This document shows positions 45,513 to 54,026 of a stretch of 64,000 bases of DNA, piece after piece. Source of the DNA: Williamsia deligens (GTDB taxonomy: Bacteria; Actinomycetota; Actinomycetes; Mycobacteriales; Mycobacteriaceae). Both the position numbers and the translations under genes were made by a program. Below the pieces are notes generated by a model. It searched no databases and was not told the DNA's origin. It saw only the letters and a program-made list of their open reading frames with translations. Numbering within the stretch: position 1 is the stretch's first letter; the number at the start of each line of letters is the position of its first letter. The stretch spans positions 2,280,796-2,344,795 of the forward strand of contig NZ_JAMTCI010000001.1 in assembly GCF_024171765.1 (NCBI RefSeq), in the 5' to 3' direction.

Positions 45513-46513
45513 ACCAGGTGCAGATCGACGAGAACCTGTCGCGCTACTCCGACCTCCTGTTCGGCACCACGCTGACGGTGTACGTGCTGGCGATGATCCT
45601 GTTCCTCGCCGCGCTGGCGTCGTCGACGGGTCGTGCGAGCGCACCGGCCGCCGCCGAGAACCAGTTGGTCAAGGCCGGTGTGGGGGGCGGATCCGTCCCG
45701 GCCGGTCGGGACACGACGGTGCGGGTGCCCGGTCGCGTTGCCGACAAGGAACGACTCCCGTGGGGTGACCGCCTCGCGCGCATGGCGTTCCCGGTGGTCA
45801 TCGTCGGCGCGTTGGCCCACATCGGGTCGGTGGTCCTGCGCGGTCTCGCGACCGACCGCATGCCCTGGGGCAACATGTACGAGTTCATCAGCCTGTCGTG
45901 CGTGGCGGGCGTGGTGGCCGGCATCGTCGTGCTGCGGCGCCCCGAGCACCGCCCGCTGCTGACGTTCGTGCTGGTGCCCGTCACCCTGCTGATGTTCATC
46001 GCCGGTAAGTGGCTGTACACGCAGGCCGCGCCCGTGGTCCCCGCGCTGAAGTCGTACTGGCTGGCGATCCACGTGTCGATCGTGTCGGTCGGATCGGGCG
46101 TCTTCCTGGTGTCCGGTGTCGCGAGCGCCCTGTACCTGATCAAGCTGCGCTGGCCCGACGCCGGATCGTCGCTCGGCGGTCGCATCCTCGACCGGCTCCC
46201 GAGCCCGGAGGCGCTCGACCGGCTGGCCTACAAGACCGTCGTCTTCGCGTTCCCGCTGTTCGGCCTGGGCGTCATCTGCGGCGCCATCTGGGCCGAGTCG
46301 GCCTGGGGTCGTTTCTGGGGCTGGGATCCCAAGGAGACGGTGTCGTTCATCGCGTGGATCATCTACGCGGCCTACCTGCACGCACGCGCGACCGCCGGGT
46401 GGCGCAACACGAACGCGGCGTGGATCAACATCGCCGGGTTCGTGGCGATGCTGTTCAACCTCTTCATCATCAACCTGGTCGTCTCGGGGCTGCACTCCTA
46501 CGCCGGTCTGTGA
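45509..46513 (+). CDS. ccsB: Cytochrome c biogenesis heme handling protein CcsB/CcsA
   Basis: This 334-residue polytopic protein delivers heme to the outside and, with ResB, ligates it to apocytochrome c. It has the WWD heme motif WGRFWGWDPKETVSFIAW (about 263-280) with flanking His residues (HIGS, HVSI, HARATAGW). A 45-residue polar loop after the first span is longer than in many relatives. It starts with GTG overlapping resB. It ends the coupled cytochrome c set. Confidence 0.95.
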   Translation: MNQVQIDENLSRYSDLLFGTTLTVYVLAMILFLAALASSTGRASAPAAAENQLVKAGVGGGSVPAGRDTTVRVPGRVADKERLPWGDRLARMAFPVVIVGALAHIGSVVLRGLATDRMPWGNMYEFISLSCVAGVVAGIVVLRRPEHRPLLTFVLVPVTLLMFIAGKWLYTQAAPVVPALKSYWLAIHVSIVSVGSGVFLVSGVASALYLIKLRWPDAGSSLGGRILDRLPSPEALDRLAYKTVVFAFPLFGLGVICGAIWAESAWGRFWGWDPKETVSFIAWIIYAAYLHARATAGWRNTNAAWINIAGFVAMLFNLFIINLVVSGLHSYAGL

Positions 46514-46543
46514 CCGCGGCGGGGTGCGCCCAGAGACGAGCGG

Positions 46544-46969
46544 TCAGGACGCGCCGGCCTGCTTCTTGACGACCTTCAGCAGCTCGATGACGGTGTCGAT
46601 CGTGGACTCCGACAGGGCGCCGTGGCGGAACGCGGCGATGTGCGCACCGGTCTCCGCGGCCATGGCCACGTACTCACGCTGCTGCTCGACCCGCTTGAGG
46701 TCTTCCTCGGGGTCGGACAGGAAGTAGGTCACGCTGATCTCGAAGGCCCGTGAGATGGCCTCGACGGTCCGGAACGACGGCGTCTTCGCCTTTCCCGTGC
46801 GCAGCTGCGAGATGTAGGCGTCCGACAACGTATAGCCCAGGTGGTTGGCCTTGAGGGCGATCTTCTTGCCGGTGTAGGGGATGCCGTTCTCGTCGCGGAC
46901 CGTGTCGAACAGCTCGTTGAGGCTGTCGGCGAACGGCTTCGCGACGCGGACGTCGTCTGAGATGGTCAT
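46544..46969 (-). CDS. EspR-like XRE-family DNA-binding protein
   Basis: The 141-residue protein resembles EspR (Rv3849) in length and layout. It has FADSLNELFDTVRDENGIPYTGKKIALKANHLG, the helix-turn-helix LSDAYISQLRTGKAKTPSFRTVEAISRAFEISVTYFL, and a helical C-terminal dimer region (about 85-141). EspR-type proteins act as nucleoid-associated regulators binding distant sites as dimer-dimers. Start ATG 46969 is chosen with GGGAGAG upstream. It may be a paralogue of EspR; the targets cannot be read here. Confidence 0.85.
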   Translation of the reverse strand: MTISDDVRVAKPFADSLNELFDTVRDENGIPYTGKKIALKANHLGYTLSDAYISQLRTGKAKTPSFRTVEAISRAFEISVTYFLSDPEEDLKRVEQQREYVAMAAETGAHIAAFRHGALSESTIDTVIELLKVVKKQAGAS

Positions 46970-47200
46970 GAATGCTCTCCCGAATCCATCGGAGCGCCGA
47001 CGTCCGTGGAATCGCGCCGACATCTCGCCCGGTTTGTTGTGATCACGCGAGACGGAGCACGCCTCGCATGTTTGACGAACTCTACCGCCCGTCGAGCTGT
47101 TTGCGGCGTGTCGCGCACCACCGGGAACACATGCCCGGTGTGTCGGAAAAGTTCTGAAGCACAACGAATCAGGCTGGTCGAGCCATGGGACCCGGGAAAT

Positions 47201-47218
47201 CCGCCACCGCGGTGGCGG
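47201..47218 (-). terminator. Candidate terminator: perfect 18-base palindrome
   Basis: CCGCCACCGCGGTGGCGG lies 8 bases past the stop of the small membrane protein gene (minus strand). It can fold as a short hairpin. There is no loop beyond the central bases, so an operator is an alternative. Confidence 0.5.
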
Positions 47219-47226
47219 TCATCGGG

Positions 47227-47442
47227 TCAGGAGACGGTCGGCGCCTGCGGGTCGTCGTCCTGGTCGGCGTCGTGGCGACCGGTGCGGCGGCGTTCCTTGC
47301 CGAGGTCCCACAGGAAGTCGACGTCGTCGTCGGGACCGATCGGACCTCGACGCGGCGGCGTCACATCCTGCTCGGGCTTGAACGCCCGCCAGACCAGATA
47401 GGCCACCCCGACAGCCACCACGAACGCGATCACATAGACCAC
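47227..47442 (-). CDS. Small single-span membrane protein (Rv0530A-like)
   Basis: In this 71-residue protein one N-terminal span (VYVIAFVVAVGVAYLVWRAF) is followed by a conserved acidic cytosolic stretch, GPDDDVDFLWDLGKERR. Rv0530A near ccsA has the same short form with an FLW motif. GTG 47442 has GGAGG at 47449-47453. The function is unknown. Confidence 0.78.
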   Translation of the reverse strand: MVYVIAFVVAVGVAYLVWRAFKPEQDVTPPRRGPIGPDDDVDFLWDLGKERRRTGRHDADQDDDPQAPTVS

Positions 47443-47527
47443 CGCACACCTCCACTACCCGTTGTTCCAGGGTACGCGAGCCGGACGGGCCGGAGGCGTG
47501 GGCGAGAGACCGCAGGGCAGACGCAGA

Positions 47528-47558
47528 ACGGGCCCGTGATCGACGATCACGGACCCGT
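47528..47558 (-). terminator. Terminator after the BldC-like gene
   Basis: A 14-bp stem (47528-47541 with 47545-47558, one mismatch) has a 3-base loop and lies 15 bases beyond the stop of the minus-strand HTH gene. Confidence 0.75.
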
Positions 47559-47573
47559 CACCGCAGGGGTGTG

Positions 47574-47804
47574 TCAGTCGGTGCGACGGTTGAGCAGCGC
47601 CACCACGTCGGCCTCGCGGAACCGGCGGTGGCCACCCGGGGTGCGGATGGCGCCCAGCAGACCGGAGCTGGCCCAGCGGGCGACGGTCTTGGGGTTGACG
47701 TTGAACATCGCGGCGACCTGACCGGGCGTGAGCGTGTGCTGACTCGCCAGTCGCGGGGTGATCATCGCGGAGCCGGAGATCCCGGTGGGGTGAGCGGCGG
47801 TCAT
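47574..47804 (-). CDS. BldC-like MerR-fold transcription factor
   Basis: The 76-residue protein has a single MerR/BldC-type domain: TLTPGQVAAMFNVNPKTVARWASSGLLGAIRTPGGHRRFREADVVALL. The GGHRRF wing is the BldC signature. BldC in Streptomyces is a small developmental regulator that binds DNA cooperatively in direct repeats. AGGAGG at 47809-47814 precedes the ATG. The gene is divergent from the DUF4229 gene. Confidence 0.88.
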   Translation of the reverse strand: MTAAHPTGISGSAMITPRLASQHTLTPGQVAAMFNVNPKTVARWASSGLLGAIRTPGGHRRFREADVVALLNRRTD

Positions 47805-47946
47805 GGTGCCTCCTGAGAAAGGGTCGAACGTGGTTTCCGTAGCGACGTCGTCATGGTTACACCGGAAATGCCAGGTGTTCGAACCGTCAGGCGCTGGTAA
47901 ACCATCAGTAAAAATCGGACATCGCGGGCGTGGGACCCGTCCGTCG

Positions 47947-47952
47947 TAGGCT
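47947..47952 (+). promoter_or_regulatory. -10 element (TAGGCT), leaderless DUF4229 transcript
   Basis: TAGGCT ends 6 bases before GTG 47959 and there is no ribosome site. Confidence 0.6.
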
Positions 47953-47958
47953 GGCGGG

Positions 47959-48312
47959 GTGAGCGAAACCCCTGATCCCGCCCTGTCCGCAGGCGCGCCG
48001 CAGGCCGCGCCCCAGCCCGGGGCGGGCCGTCGGCTCGCCGTCGCGCTCGCCCTGTACACCGGCGTGCGCCTCCTCCTGGTGGTGGTGATCGCCGCGATCA
48101 TCTACGGCGTCGGTCGCGCCGCCGGCATCGACGTCCCGATCCTCGTCGCCGCCATCTTCGCCGTGCTCATCGCGCTGCCGCTGGGCATGATCGCGTTCAA
48201 GTCGCTGCGCCTGCGGGTCAACGCCGCCATCGCCGAGGTGGACGAGGACCGGCGGATCAAGCGGGAGTCGCTGCAGGCGCGCCTGCGGGGTGAGCCGGGC
48301 TCGCCGTCGTGA
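47959..48312 (+). CDS. DUF4229 membrane protein (Rv0531-like)
   Basis: This 117-residue protein has two spans ([27 protein letters not shown] and [22 protein letters not shown]) followed by a basic amphipathic tail ([27 protein letters not shown]). This is the DUF4229 pattern; the function is unknown. Its stop overlaps the next gene (GTGA). Confidence 0.85.
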   Translation: MSETPDPALSAGAPQAAPQPGAGRRLAVALALYTGVRLLLVVVIAAIIYGVGRAAGIDVPILVAAIFAVLIALPLGMIAFKSLRLRVNAAIAEVDEDRRIKRESLQARLRGEPGSPS

Positions 48313-49460
48313 CCACCGCACTCGGCGGCGGCGTCTGGACCGACCACCGCGCCGACCGCAGCTGGACGCAGAACGCGATCCGCCTCATCGAGGCCGACGC
48401 GACCCGCAGCGCGGACACGCATCTGCTGCGGTTCCCGTTGCCGACGTGGAGCACCTCCTCGGGGGGCATCGACCTGTATCTCAAGGACGAGAGCACCCAC
48501 ATCACCGGATCCCTCAAGCACCGCTTGGCGCGGTCGCTGTTCCTCTACGCGCTGTGCAACGGGTGGATCCGCCAGGGGGCGCCGGTGATCGAGGCGTCGT
48601 CCGGGTCGACGGCGGTGTCCGAGGCGTACTTCGCGGCGCTCATCGGGGTGCCGTTCGTGGCGGTGATGCCGCGGACCACCTCGGCCAGCAAGGTCGCGCT
48701 CATCGAGCGGCAGGGCGGTCGGTGCCACTTCGTCGACGCCGCCGGCGAGGTGTACACCGCCGCAGCCGATCTGGCCCGCCAGACCGGCGGTCACTTCATC
48801 GACCAGTTCACGATGGCCGAGCGCGCCACCGACTGGCGCGGCAACAACAACATCGCCGAGTCGATCTTCACCCAACTCGCCGACGAGCGGCACCCGGTGC
48901 CGACGTGGGTGGTGGTCGGCGCGGGCACCGGCGGGACGTCGGCGACCATCGGTCGCTACATCCGGTACCGCCGTCACCCGACGTGGCTCGCCGTCGTCGA
49001 CCCCGAGAACTCCGTGTTCGCACCGGCGTACGCGACCGGCGACCCGACGGTGTCGTCGTCGACCGGCTCCCGGATCGAGGGGATCGGCCGTCCCCGCGTC
49101 GAGCCGTCGTTCGTCTCCCAGGTCATCGACGCGATGGTGACCGTCCCGGACGCGGCGTCGATCGCGACCGCCCGGCTCGTCAGCGACGTCCTCGGGCGGC
49201 GGGTGGGCGGATCCACCGGCACCAACATGTGGGGTGCCTTCGCGCTCGTGGCGCAGATGGCCGCGGCCGGGCGGCCGGGCAGCGTCGTGACCCTGCTCTG
49301 CGACGCCGGTGACCGCTACGGCGACACCTACTTCGACGACGCGTGGGTCGCCGCCCAGGGGATCTCCCTCGACGCCCCGCGCGCCGTCCTCGACGAGTTC
49401 TGGGCCGACGGCTCCTGGCCGACAGGTTCTGGGCCGACCGGTTCCGGACCCACGGCGTGA
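48309..49460 (+). CDS. PLP-dependent cysteine synthase-fold enzyme, possible L-cysteine desulfhydrase (Cds1-like)
   Basis: This 383-residue fold-type II PLP enzyme has the Lys in [14 protein letters not shown], the substrate loop [17 protein letters not shown], and the phosphate-binding glycine loop [30 protein letters not shown] follows near the C-terminus. The pattern matches the group including the mycobacterial cysteine desulfhydrase Cds1, which releases H2S from cysteine. Cysteine synthase is the alternative. The C-terminus is extended by three 15-bp repeats encoding GS(W/G)PT. It starts with GTG overlapping the DUF4229 gene and ends overlapping the ABC ATPase. Confidence 0.85.
   Translation: MTTALGGGVWTDHRADRSWTQNAIRLIEADATRSADTHLLRFPLPTWSTSSGGIDLYLKDESTHITGSLKHRLARSLFLYALCNGWIRQGAPVIEASSGSTAVSEAYFAALIGVPFVAVMPRTTSASKVALIERQGGRCHFVDAAGEVYTAAADLARQTGGHFIDQFTMAERATDWRGNNNIAESIFTQLADERHPVPTWVVVGAGTGGTSATIGRYIRYRRHPTWLAVVDPENSVFAPAYATGDPTVSSSTGSRIEGIGRPRVEPSFVSQVIDAMVTVPDAASIATARLVSDVLGRRVGGSTGTNMWGAFALVAQMAAAGRPGSVVTLLCDAGDRYGDTYFDDAWVAAQGISLDAPRAVLDEFWADGSWPTGSGPTGSGPTA
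49410..49454 (+). repeat. Three tandem 15-bp repeats at the 3' end of the PLP enzyme gene
   Basis: Three degenerate units (49410-49424, 49425-49439, 49440-49454) encode [10 protein letters not shown] and GSGPT. They directly precede the overlapped start of the next gene. Confidence 0.7.
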
Positions 49461-50146
49461 CGGGGGCGGGGGGCCCGGCGATCGACGCGGTCGACCTGGT
49501 GCGCGAGTACCGCATGGGCGACGCGACCGTGCGCGCTCTGGACGGCCTGACGCTGCGGTTGGACGCCGGGCAGTTCGTGTCGGTCGTCGGACCGTCCGGG
49601 GCGGGCAAGTCGACGCTGCTGCACGTGATGGGGGCGCTCGACGTCCCGGACTCGGGTCGCATCCTCGTCGACGGCAGCGACATCTCCGCCATGGACGACG
49701 ACGAGCTGTCGACGTTCCGGCGTCGCCGCGTCGGGTTCGTGTTCCAGTTCTTCAACCTCGTGCCGACGTTGTCGGCGTGGGAGAACGTCGCGCTGCCCCG
49801 ACTGCTCGACGGGACACCGTTGCGGCGCAGCCGGACCGACGCGCAGGAACTCCTCGACCGTGTCGGGCTGGGCAACCGGGCCGACCACCGACCCGGTGAG
49901 CTGTCCGGCGGCCAGATGCAGCGCGTGGCCATCGCCCGCTCGCTCATCATGGGTCCGCGGATCCTCCTCGCCGACGAGCCGACGGGGAACCTGGACTCGC
50001 AGACCGGTGCGGCCATCCTCGACCTGCTGGGCGACGTCGCCCGCGACGGGGAGGGCCGCCTGGTGGTGATGGTGACCCACGACGTGAACGCCGCGGAGGT
50101 CGCAGACCGCACCGTCACCGTGCGCGACGGCCGCATCGCGTCGTGA
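49457..50146 (+). CDS. MacB/LolD-type ABC transporter ATPase
   Basis: This 229-residue ATPase has Walker [11 protein letters not shown] loop QFFNL, signature [14 protein letters not shown], Walker [13 protein letters not shown] and the H loop VTHD. The VRALDGLTL start and EPTGNLDS are typical of the type VII (mechanotransmission) FtsE/LolD/MacB class. It starts with GTG overlapping the upstream stop and its stop overlaps the permease. It powers the large permease that follows. Confidence 0.93.
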   Translation: MTGAGGPAIDAVDLVREYRMGDATVRALDGLTLRLDAGQFVSVVGPSGAGKSTLLHVMGALDVPDSGRILVDGSDISAMDDDELSTFRRRRVGFVFQFFNLVPTLSAWENVALPRLLDGTPLRRSRTDAQELLDRVGLGNRADHRPGELSGGQMQRVAIARSLIMGPRILLADEPTGNLDSQTGAAILDLLGDVARDGEGRLVVMVTHDVNAAEVADRTVTVRDGRIAS

Positions 50147-52719
50147 GCTCCCCGGCACCCCAGACCCCGGCACCCCTGGCCCGCGGCCTCGCCGCGGTCG
50201 GGCGCCTGCGTGTGCTCAACCTGCGCGAGACACGGACGCACCAGCTGCGTCTGATCACGTCACTGCTGGTGATCGCGGTGTCGTCGCTGCTGCTGGTCGC
50301 GGTGCTCAGCACGTACGGGTCCATCACCGACTCGGTCTCGCGGTTGTCCGCCACGATTGCCGGTGACGCCGACCTCGACGTCGGTGCGATCGGCGACGCC
50401 GGCGTCGACGCGTCACTGGTCGGCGAGATCCGCCGGGGGGTGCCGCAGGCGTCGACCGTGGCGCCGCTGGTGCGCTCGTCGGCGACGCTCGGGACCGGGT
50501 CCGATCGCGTCGCCGTGCTCGGCGCCGACACCTCCGTCCTCGGCCTCGGCGGCGCGCTGCGGTCTGTCCTGGCGTCCGGCTCCGGTGGTTCCACGACTCG
50601 CTTCGACCCGGCCACCTCGGTCGCGGTGGGGCCGGGGCTGGGACTGTCGGTGGGGGACCGCATCCGTGTCGGCGGCGTACCGGTGACCGTCGCCGAGGTG
50701 GTCCGCTCCGACGCCGCGCGCCCGATCGCGTCGGGTCGGTTCATCGCCGCGTTCCTGCCACTCGCACAACGCATCACGGGGGAGTCCGGTCGGGTCGACT
50801 CCGTCCTCGTCGCCGCCGCGCCCGGTGTCTCGACCGACGATCTGCGCGCCCGCGTCGAGGCTGTCGTGGAGGGACGCGCCGTCGTCAACGACCCCGACTA
50901 CCGCGCGGCACAGGTCGCGACGGCCAGTGCGGTGACCCGTGATTCGACGCTGCTCGTCGCCCTGATCTCCGTCGTGATCGCGGCGTTCCTCGTCTTCAAC
51001 ACCATGACGATGGCGGTCGCGTCACGCCGCCCCGTGCTCGCGATGGTGCGGGCGATCGGTGGGCGACGGGGACCGCTGGTCCGCGACCTCATCGGCGAGG
51101 CCGCGGTCATCGGGGCGCTCGGCGGCCTCATCGGCGTGCCGCTGGGGATGCTCGCCGGACGCTGGATCATCGGACGGCTGCCGTCGGCGAACATCGACAG
51201 CGTCTCGGCGACGGTCACGTACTCGGTCGCCTGGTACGCGCCCGTGGTGGCGCTCGTCGCGTGCGTCGCGGCCTGTGCGGCGGCCAGTCTCCTGGCGGCG
51301 CGGTCGGTGCTGCGCCTCTCGCCGGTCGAGGCGATGTCGCCGGTGCAGTCCGACGAGCAGTCGCGCGGCTCCACCCGACTCGAGATCGCCGCCGGCGCCG
51401 CCGGTCTGGGCGCGATCGCCGTCGGCTGGGTGATCGCCTACACCGTCACCGGGCGTGCGGTGTTCTCCGCCGCGGTCCTCTCCAGCATCGGTGGGCTGCT
51501 GGTCTTCTTCGCCCTGACACGGCCGATCGTGGCGGCGATCGTGGGTCTCGCCCGCCGCATCGGTGGGCCCGGCCAACTCGCTGCTGTGACCGCCGAACGC
51601 ACGCCGCGGCGGGTGTGGACGACGGCGATGACGGTGGCCGTCGCGGTGTCGGTGGGCATCGGGACGTCCGGGGCGATGAACGACCTGATCGGGTCGGTGT
51701 CCGGCGCGCTCGACGGCGTCGGCGATCCCGACCTCTACGTCTCCACCCAGCCCGTCAGCGACATCCCCGCCGGACCCGTCCTCGATCCGGCTGTGCGCGA
51801 GGCGGTCTCGACCGTCCCAGGTGTGTCGCGGGTCGTCGGCGGGCAGTGGGCCTATCTCAACCTCGGTGCGGCGCGCGTCGTCGTGCAGGGGCTGACGCCC
51901 GGCGTGCAGTCGCCGTTTGTCAAGCGCGCGTCGCCGCAGGTGGTGCGACAGGCCATCGCCGGCGACGGCATCGTGTTGTCGAAGGTGCTGTCGGCGACGG
52001 TCGGCAAGGGTGTCGGCGACGAGGTCCGACTCGCTACGCCCGTCGGATACCGGACGCTGCGGGTGCTGCAGGTCGTCGACTACCCGGCGATCGAGTCGGG
52101 GACGGCGGCGATGTCGTTCGACCTGCTGCAGCAGTGGTTCCAGCGGTCGGGGGACACGTTCCTGCAGGTGACGATCGCGCCGGGCGCCGACCCGGCACAG
52201 GTGCGCACCGCGGTGACGCGGGCCGCGCAGGGTGCTGTCGTCGGGCAGGCCGGTGCGGTGCGGCCGTACGTCTACACCGGCCCGGAGACGCTCGACGCGA
52301 CGCGCGCGTCGGTGGAGCAGTCGGGATCGTTCACCATCGCCATCCAGTGGATCGTCGCGCTGGTCGCGGCCGTCGCGCTGCTCAACACGCTGCTGCTGTC
52401 GGTGATCGAACGGCGACGCGAGATCGGTGTGTTGCGGGCGATGGGTGCGTCGCGGCGGTTCGCCTCGCGCATGGTGGTGGCCGAGGCGGCCGCCATCGCC
52501 GGGGTCGGTGCCGTGCTGGGTGTCGCGAGCGGGGAACTGCTGCACGCCGTCAGCGACCAGGTTCTCGGCGTCACCACCGCGGTCTCCATCGACTACCGGC
52601 CGCAGCTGTTCACGGTGGTCTACGTCGTCGCGGCGTTCGTGCTGTGCGTCGTCGGGGCGGTGGTCCCCGCCCTGCGCGCCGGCCGCCTCACCATCGTCGA
52701 CGCCATCGCGGACGAGTAG
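50143..52719 (+). CDS. FtsX-like ABC permease with two core domains
   Basis: The 858-residue duplicated FtsX-family permease has an N-terminal span (LRLITSLLVIAVSSLLLVAVLST) and an outer domain. A first three-span block (about 265-400, with VASRRPVLAMVRAIGGRRG) comes next, then two further spans, a second outer domain, and a final block (about 725-850, VIERRREIGVLRAMGASRRF). It resembles DUF214-type permeases of actinobacteria that export or remodel envelope components rather than importing solutes. The cargo is unknown. A repeat array follows the stop. Confidence 0.9.
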   Translation: MSSPAPQTPAPLARGLAAVGRLRVLNLRETRTHQLRLITSLLVIAVSSLLLVAVLSTYGSITDSVSRLSATIAGDADLDVGAIGDAGVDASLVGEIRRGVPQASTVAPLVRSSATLGTGSDRVAVLGADTSVLGLGGALRSVLASGSGGSTTRFDPATSVAVGPGLGLSVGDRIRVGGVPVTVAEVVRSDAARPIASGRFIAAFLPLAQRITGESGRVDSVLVAAAPGVSTDDLRARVEAVVEGRAVVNDPDYRAAQVATASAVTRDSTLLVALISVVIAAFLVFNTMTMAVASRRPVLAMVRAIGGRRGPLVRDLIGEAAVIGALGGLIGVPLGMLAGRWIIGRLPSANIDSVSATVTYSVAWYAPVVALVACVAACAAASLLAARSVLRLSPVEAMSPVQSDEQSRGSTRLEIAAGAAGLGAIAVGWVIAYTVTGRAVFSAAVLSSIGGLLVFFALTRPIVAAIVGLARRIGGPGQLAAVTAERTPRRVWTTAMTVAVAVSVGIGTSGAMNDLIGSVSGALDGVGDPDLYVSTQPVSDIPAGPVLDPAVREAVSTVPGVSRVVGGQWAYLNLGAARVVVQGLTPGVQSPFVKRASPQVVRQAIAGDGIVLSKVLSATVGKGVGDEVRLATPVGYRTLRVLQVVDYPAIESGTAAMSFDLLQQWFQRSGDTFLQVTIAPGADPAQVRTAVTRAAQGAVVGQAGAVRPYVYTGPETLDATRASVEQSGSFTIAIQWIVALVAAVALLNTLLLSVIERRREIGVLRAMGASRRFASRMVVAEAAAIAGVGAVLGVASGELLHAVSDQVLGVTTAVSIDYRPQLFTVVYVVAAFVLCVVGAVVPALRAGRLTIVDAIADE

Positions 52720-52742
52720 CCGCCGCAACACCACCCCTCCGG

Positions 52743-52886
52743 CGTCGAGTGGGCGGTTGGAGACGTTCGTTGGGCGGTTAGAGACGTTCGTTGGGCGGTA
52801 GGAGCCGTCGAGTGGGCAGTTAGCCGATCAGCCGCCCACTCGACGTCCATAGCCGCCCACTCGACGTGTAAACCGCCCAGTCGACG
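52743..52886. repeat. 21-bp phased repeat array with inverted halves
   Basis: Four units related to CGTCGAGTGGGCGGTT begin at 52743, 52764, 52785 and 52806, exactly 21 bases apart. Three units in opposite orientation (CCGCCCACTCGACG) follow at about 52831, 52852 and 52872. The halves are mirror images around 52826, so the RNA could fold into a long hairpin. It lies between the FtsX gene and the HTH/Clp-N operon. Confidence 0.9.
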
Positions 52887-52914
52887 GGGTGGTAACGACC
52901 GCGCGTCAAGAAAG

Positions 52915-52938
52915 GTTGACAACCCTCGCCGTGTCAAC
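52915..52938. promoter_or_regulatory. Inverted-repeat operator on the HTH/Clp-N promoter
   Basis: GTTGACA-N10-TGTCAAC is a perfect inverted repeat with 7-base arms. It covers the -35 hexamer TTGACA and most of the spacer, so a bound dimer would block transcription. Confidence 0.8.
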
Positions 52939-52945
52939 ATAACCT
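52916..52945 (+). promoter_or_regulatory. Promoter of the HTH/Clp-N operon
   Basis: TTGACA (52916-52921), an 18-base spacer and TAACCT (52940-52945) form one of the best promoters in the window. The -10 ends 7 bases before ATG 52953, so the mRNA is likely leaderless. Confidence 0.8.
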
Positions 52946-52952
52946 GACGCCC

Positions 52953-53174
52953 ATGCACGACGAGAACGACGACATCACCACCGCGGCCGCGAGTACCGAC
53001 CCCGCTCAGGGGCTCGCTGCGGTCCGGGCTCTGCGAACGCTCGCCGACCGCCTCGAGGAGGTCCAGGTCGGCAATGCGCGGGAGCAGGGATGGAGTTGGC
53101 AGGCGATCGCCGAGGTCCTCGGGATCAGCCGTCAGGCCGTGCATCAGAAGCACTCGACCCCGAAGGGACACTGA
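52953..53174 (+). CDS. Small HTH protein paired with a Clp-N gene
   Basis: The first 20 of 73 residues are acidic. Then LAAVRALRTLADRLEEVQVGNAREQGWSWQAIAEVLGISRQAVHQKHS contains a homeodomain-like/sigma-70 region 4-like helix-turn-helix (WSWQAIAEVLGISRQAVHQK). It is probably the repressor acting at the inverted repeat on its own promoter. The next gene starts one base after its stop, so the two are a coupled pair. The pairing of this HTH with a Clp-N protein recurs in actinobacteria, but the function is not described to my knowledge. Confidence 0.85.
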   Translation: MHDENDDITTAAASTDPAQGLAAVRALRTLADRLEEVQVGNAREQGWSWQAIAEVLGISRQAVHQKHSTPKGH

Positions 53175-53175
53175 C

Positions 53176-53979
53176 ATGTTCGACCACATGACCCGCGAGA
53201 ACAGGCACATCCTGTCCTTCGCCATGGAAGAGGCCGCCGACCTCGGGCACGCCCAACTCGGCACCGATCACCTGATCCTGGGCATGCTCTGCAACGCCCG
53301 CAGCGACGTGTTCGCACTGCTCACCGAGCAGGGCTTCACGCTCGCCACCGCCCGCGACACCGTCCGCGAGATCCACGGCGACGACGACGGCACCGACAGC
53401 GCCGGCGCGGAAGCCGACGCCGAGCAGGTCGCCGACGACCGCGAAGCCCTCAAGTCCGTCGGCATCGACCTCGACAAGGTCGCCGACGCCATCAAGCGCG
53501 CGTTCGGCACCGACATCACCGACGGGTGGTCGAAGCGCGGCCCGGAACGTCGTGGCCGCGGCGGACCGCACCGCCACCACCATCACGACCACGGCGGTCG
53601 CGACCGCGATCACCGTCGCGGACGCGGCGGTCCGTGGGATGGCCCCGATGTCGGACCGGGGGCGCGTCGCGGCCCCGGTGGACCCGGCGGATGGGACGAC
53701 GACGAGGCCGGGCCGTGGCAGCACGGCCGGGGCCGACGCGGCCCGCGCGGTCGTGGCGGCCCGTGGGGTCGCCCGCGGTTCTCGGCCTCGGCACGCGCGG
53801 CTCTCGGCGAGGCGGTCCGCATCGCCCGCGAGTCCGACGATGACGAGCGCGGTGGCCGGCTACGCGCCGAGCACGTGCTGCTCGGGATCCTGGCCGTCGG
53901 CGACGAGCGTTCGCGCCGGCTGATCGAGTCGGTCACCACCGTGGATCAGCTGCGCGCCGCGCTCACCGCGGCGGTCTGA
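53176..53979 (+). CDS. Stand-alone Clp N-domain protein with Gly/Arg/His-rich linker
   Basis: An N-terminal Clp repeat domain (about 1-120; FDHMTRENRHILSFAMEEAADLGHAQLGTDHLILGML) and a second repeat at the C-terminus (about 200-267; RFSASARAALGEAVRIARE then RLRAEHVLLGILAVGD) are split by about 75 residues. These are almost only Gly, Arg, His, Asp and Pro, with HRHHHHDH. No AAA+ module is present, so it is not ClpC. Clp-N domains bind adaptors and substrates. It could be an adaptor, decoy or sensor for Clp proteolysis, and the His-rich linker could bind metal. That is inference. Confidence 0.87.
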   Translation: MFDHMTRENRHILSFAMEEAADLGHAQLGTDHLILGMLCNARSDVFALLTEQGFTLATARDTVREIHGDDDGTDSAGAEADAEQVADDREALKSVGIDLDKVADAIKRAFGTDITDGWSKRGPERRGRGGPHRHHHHDHGGRDRDHRRGRGGPWDGPDVGPGARRGPGGPGGWDDDEAGPWQHGRGRRGPRGRGGPWGRPRFSASARAALGEAVRIARESDDDERGGRLRAEHVLLGILAVGDERSRRLIESVTTVDQLRAALTAAV

Positions 53980-53993
53980 TCCGATCGTGCAGG

Positions 53994-54026
53994 GTTCCCG
54001 CGGCCGTCACGGGCGGTCGCGGGGAC
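53994..54026. terminator. Terminator between Clp-N gene and menA
   Basis: A 13-bp stem (53994-54006 with 54014-54026, allowing two G-U type pairs) has a 7-base loop. It lies between convergent genes and touches the menA stop codon. Confidence 0.65.

Noticed and set aside
52743-52886. CRISPR array
   Set aside because: Units are 21 bases end to end with no unique spacers, orientation flips midway, and there are no cas genes nearby.
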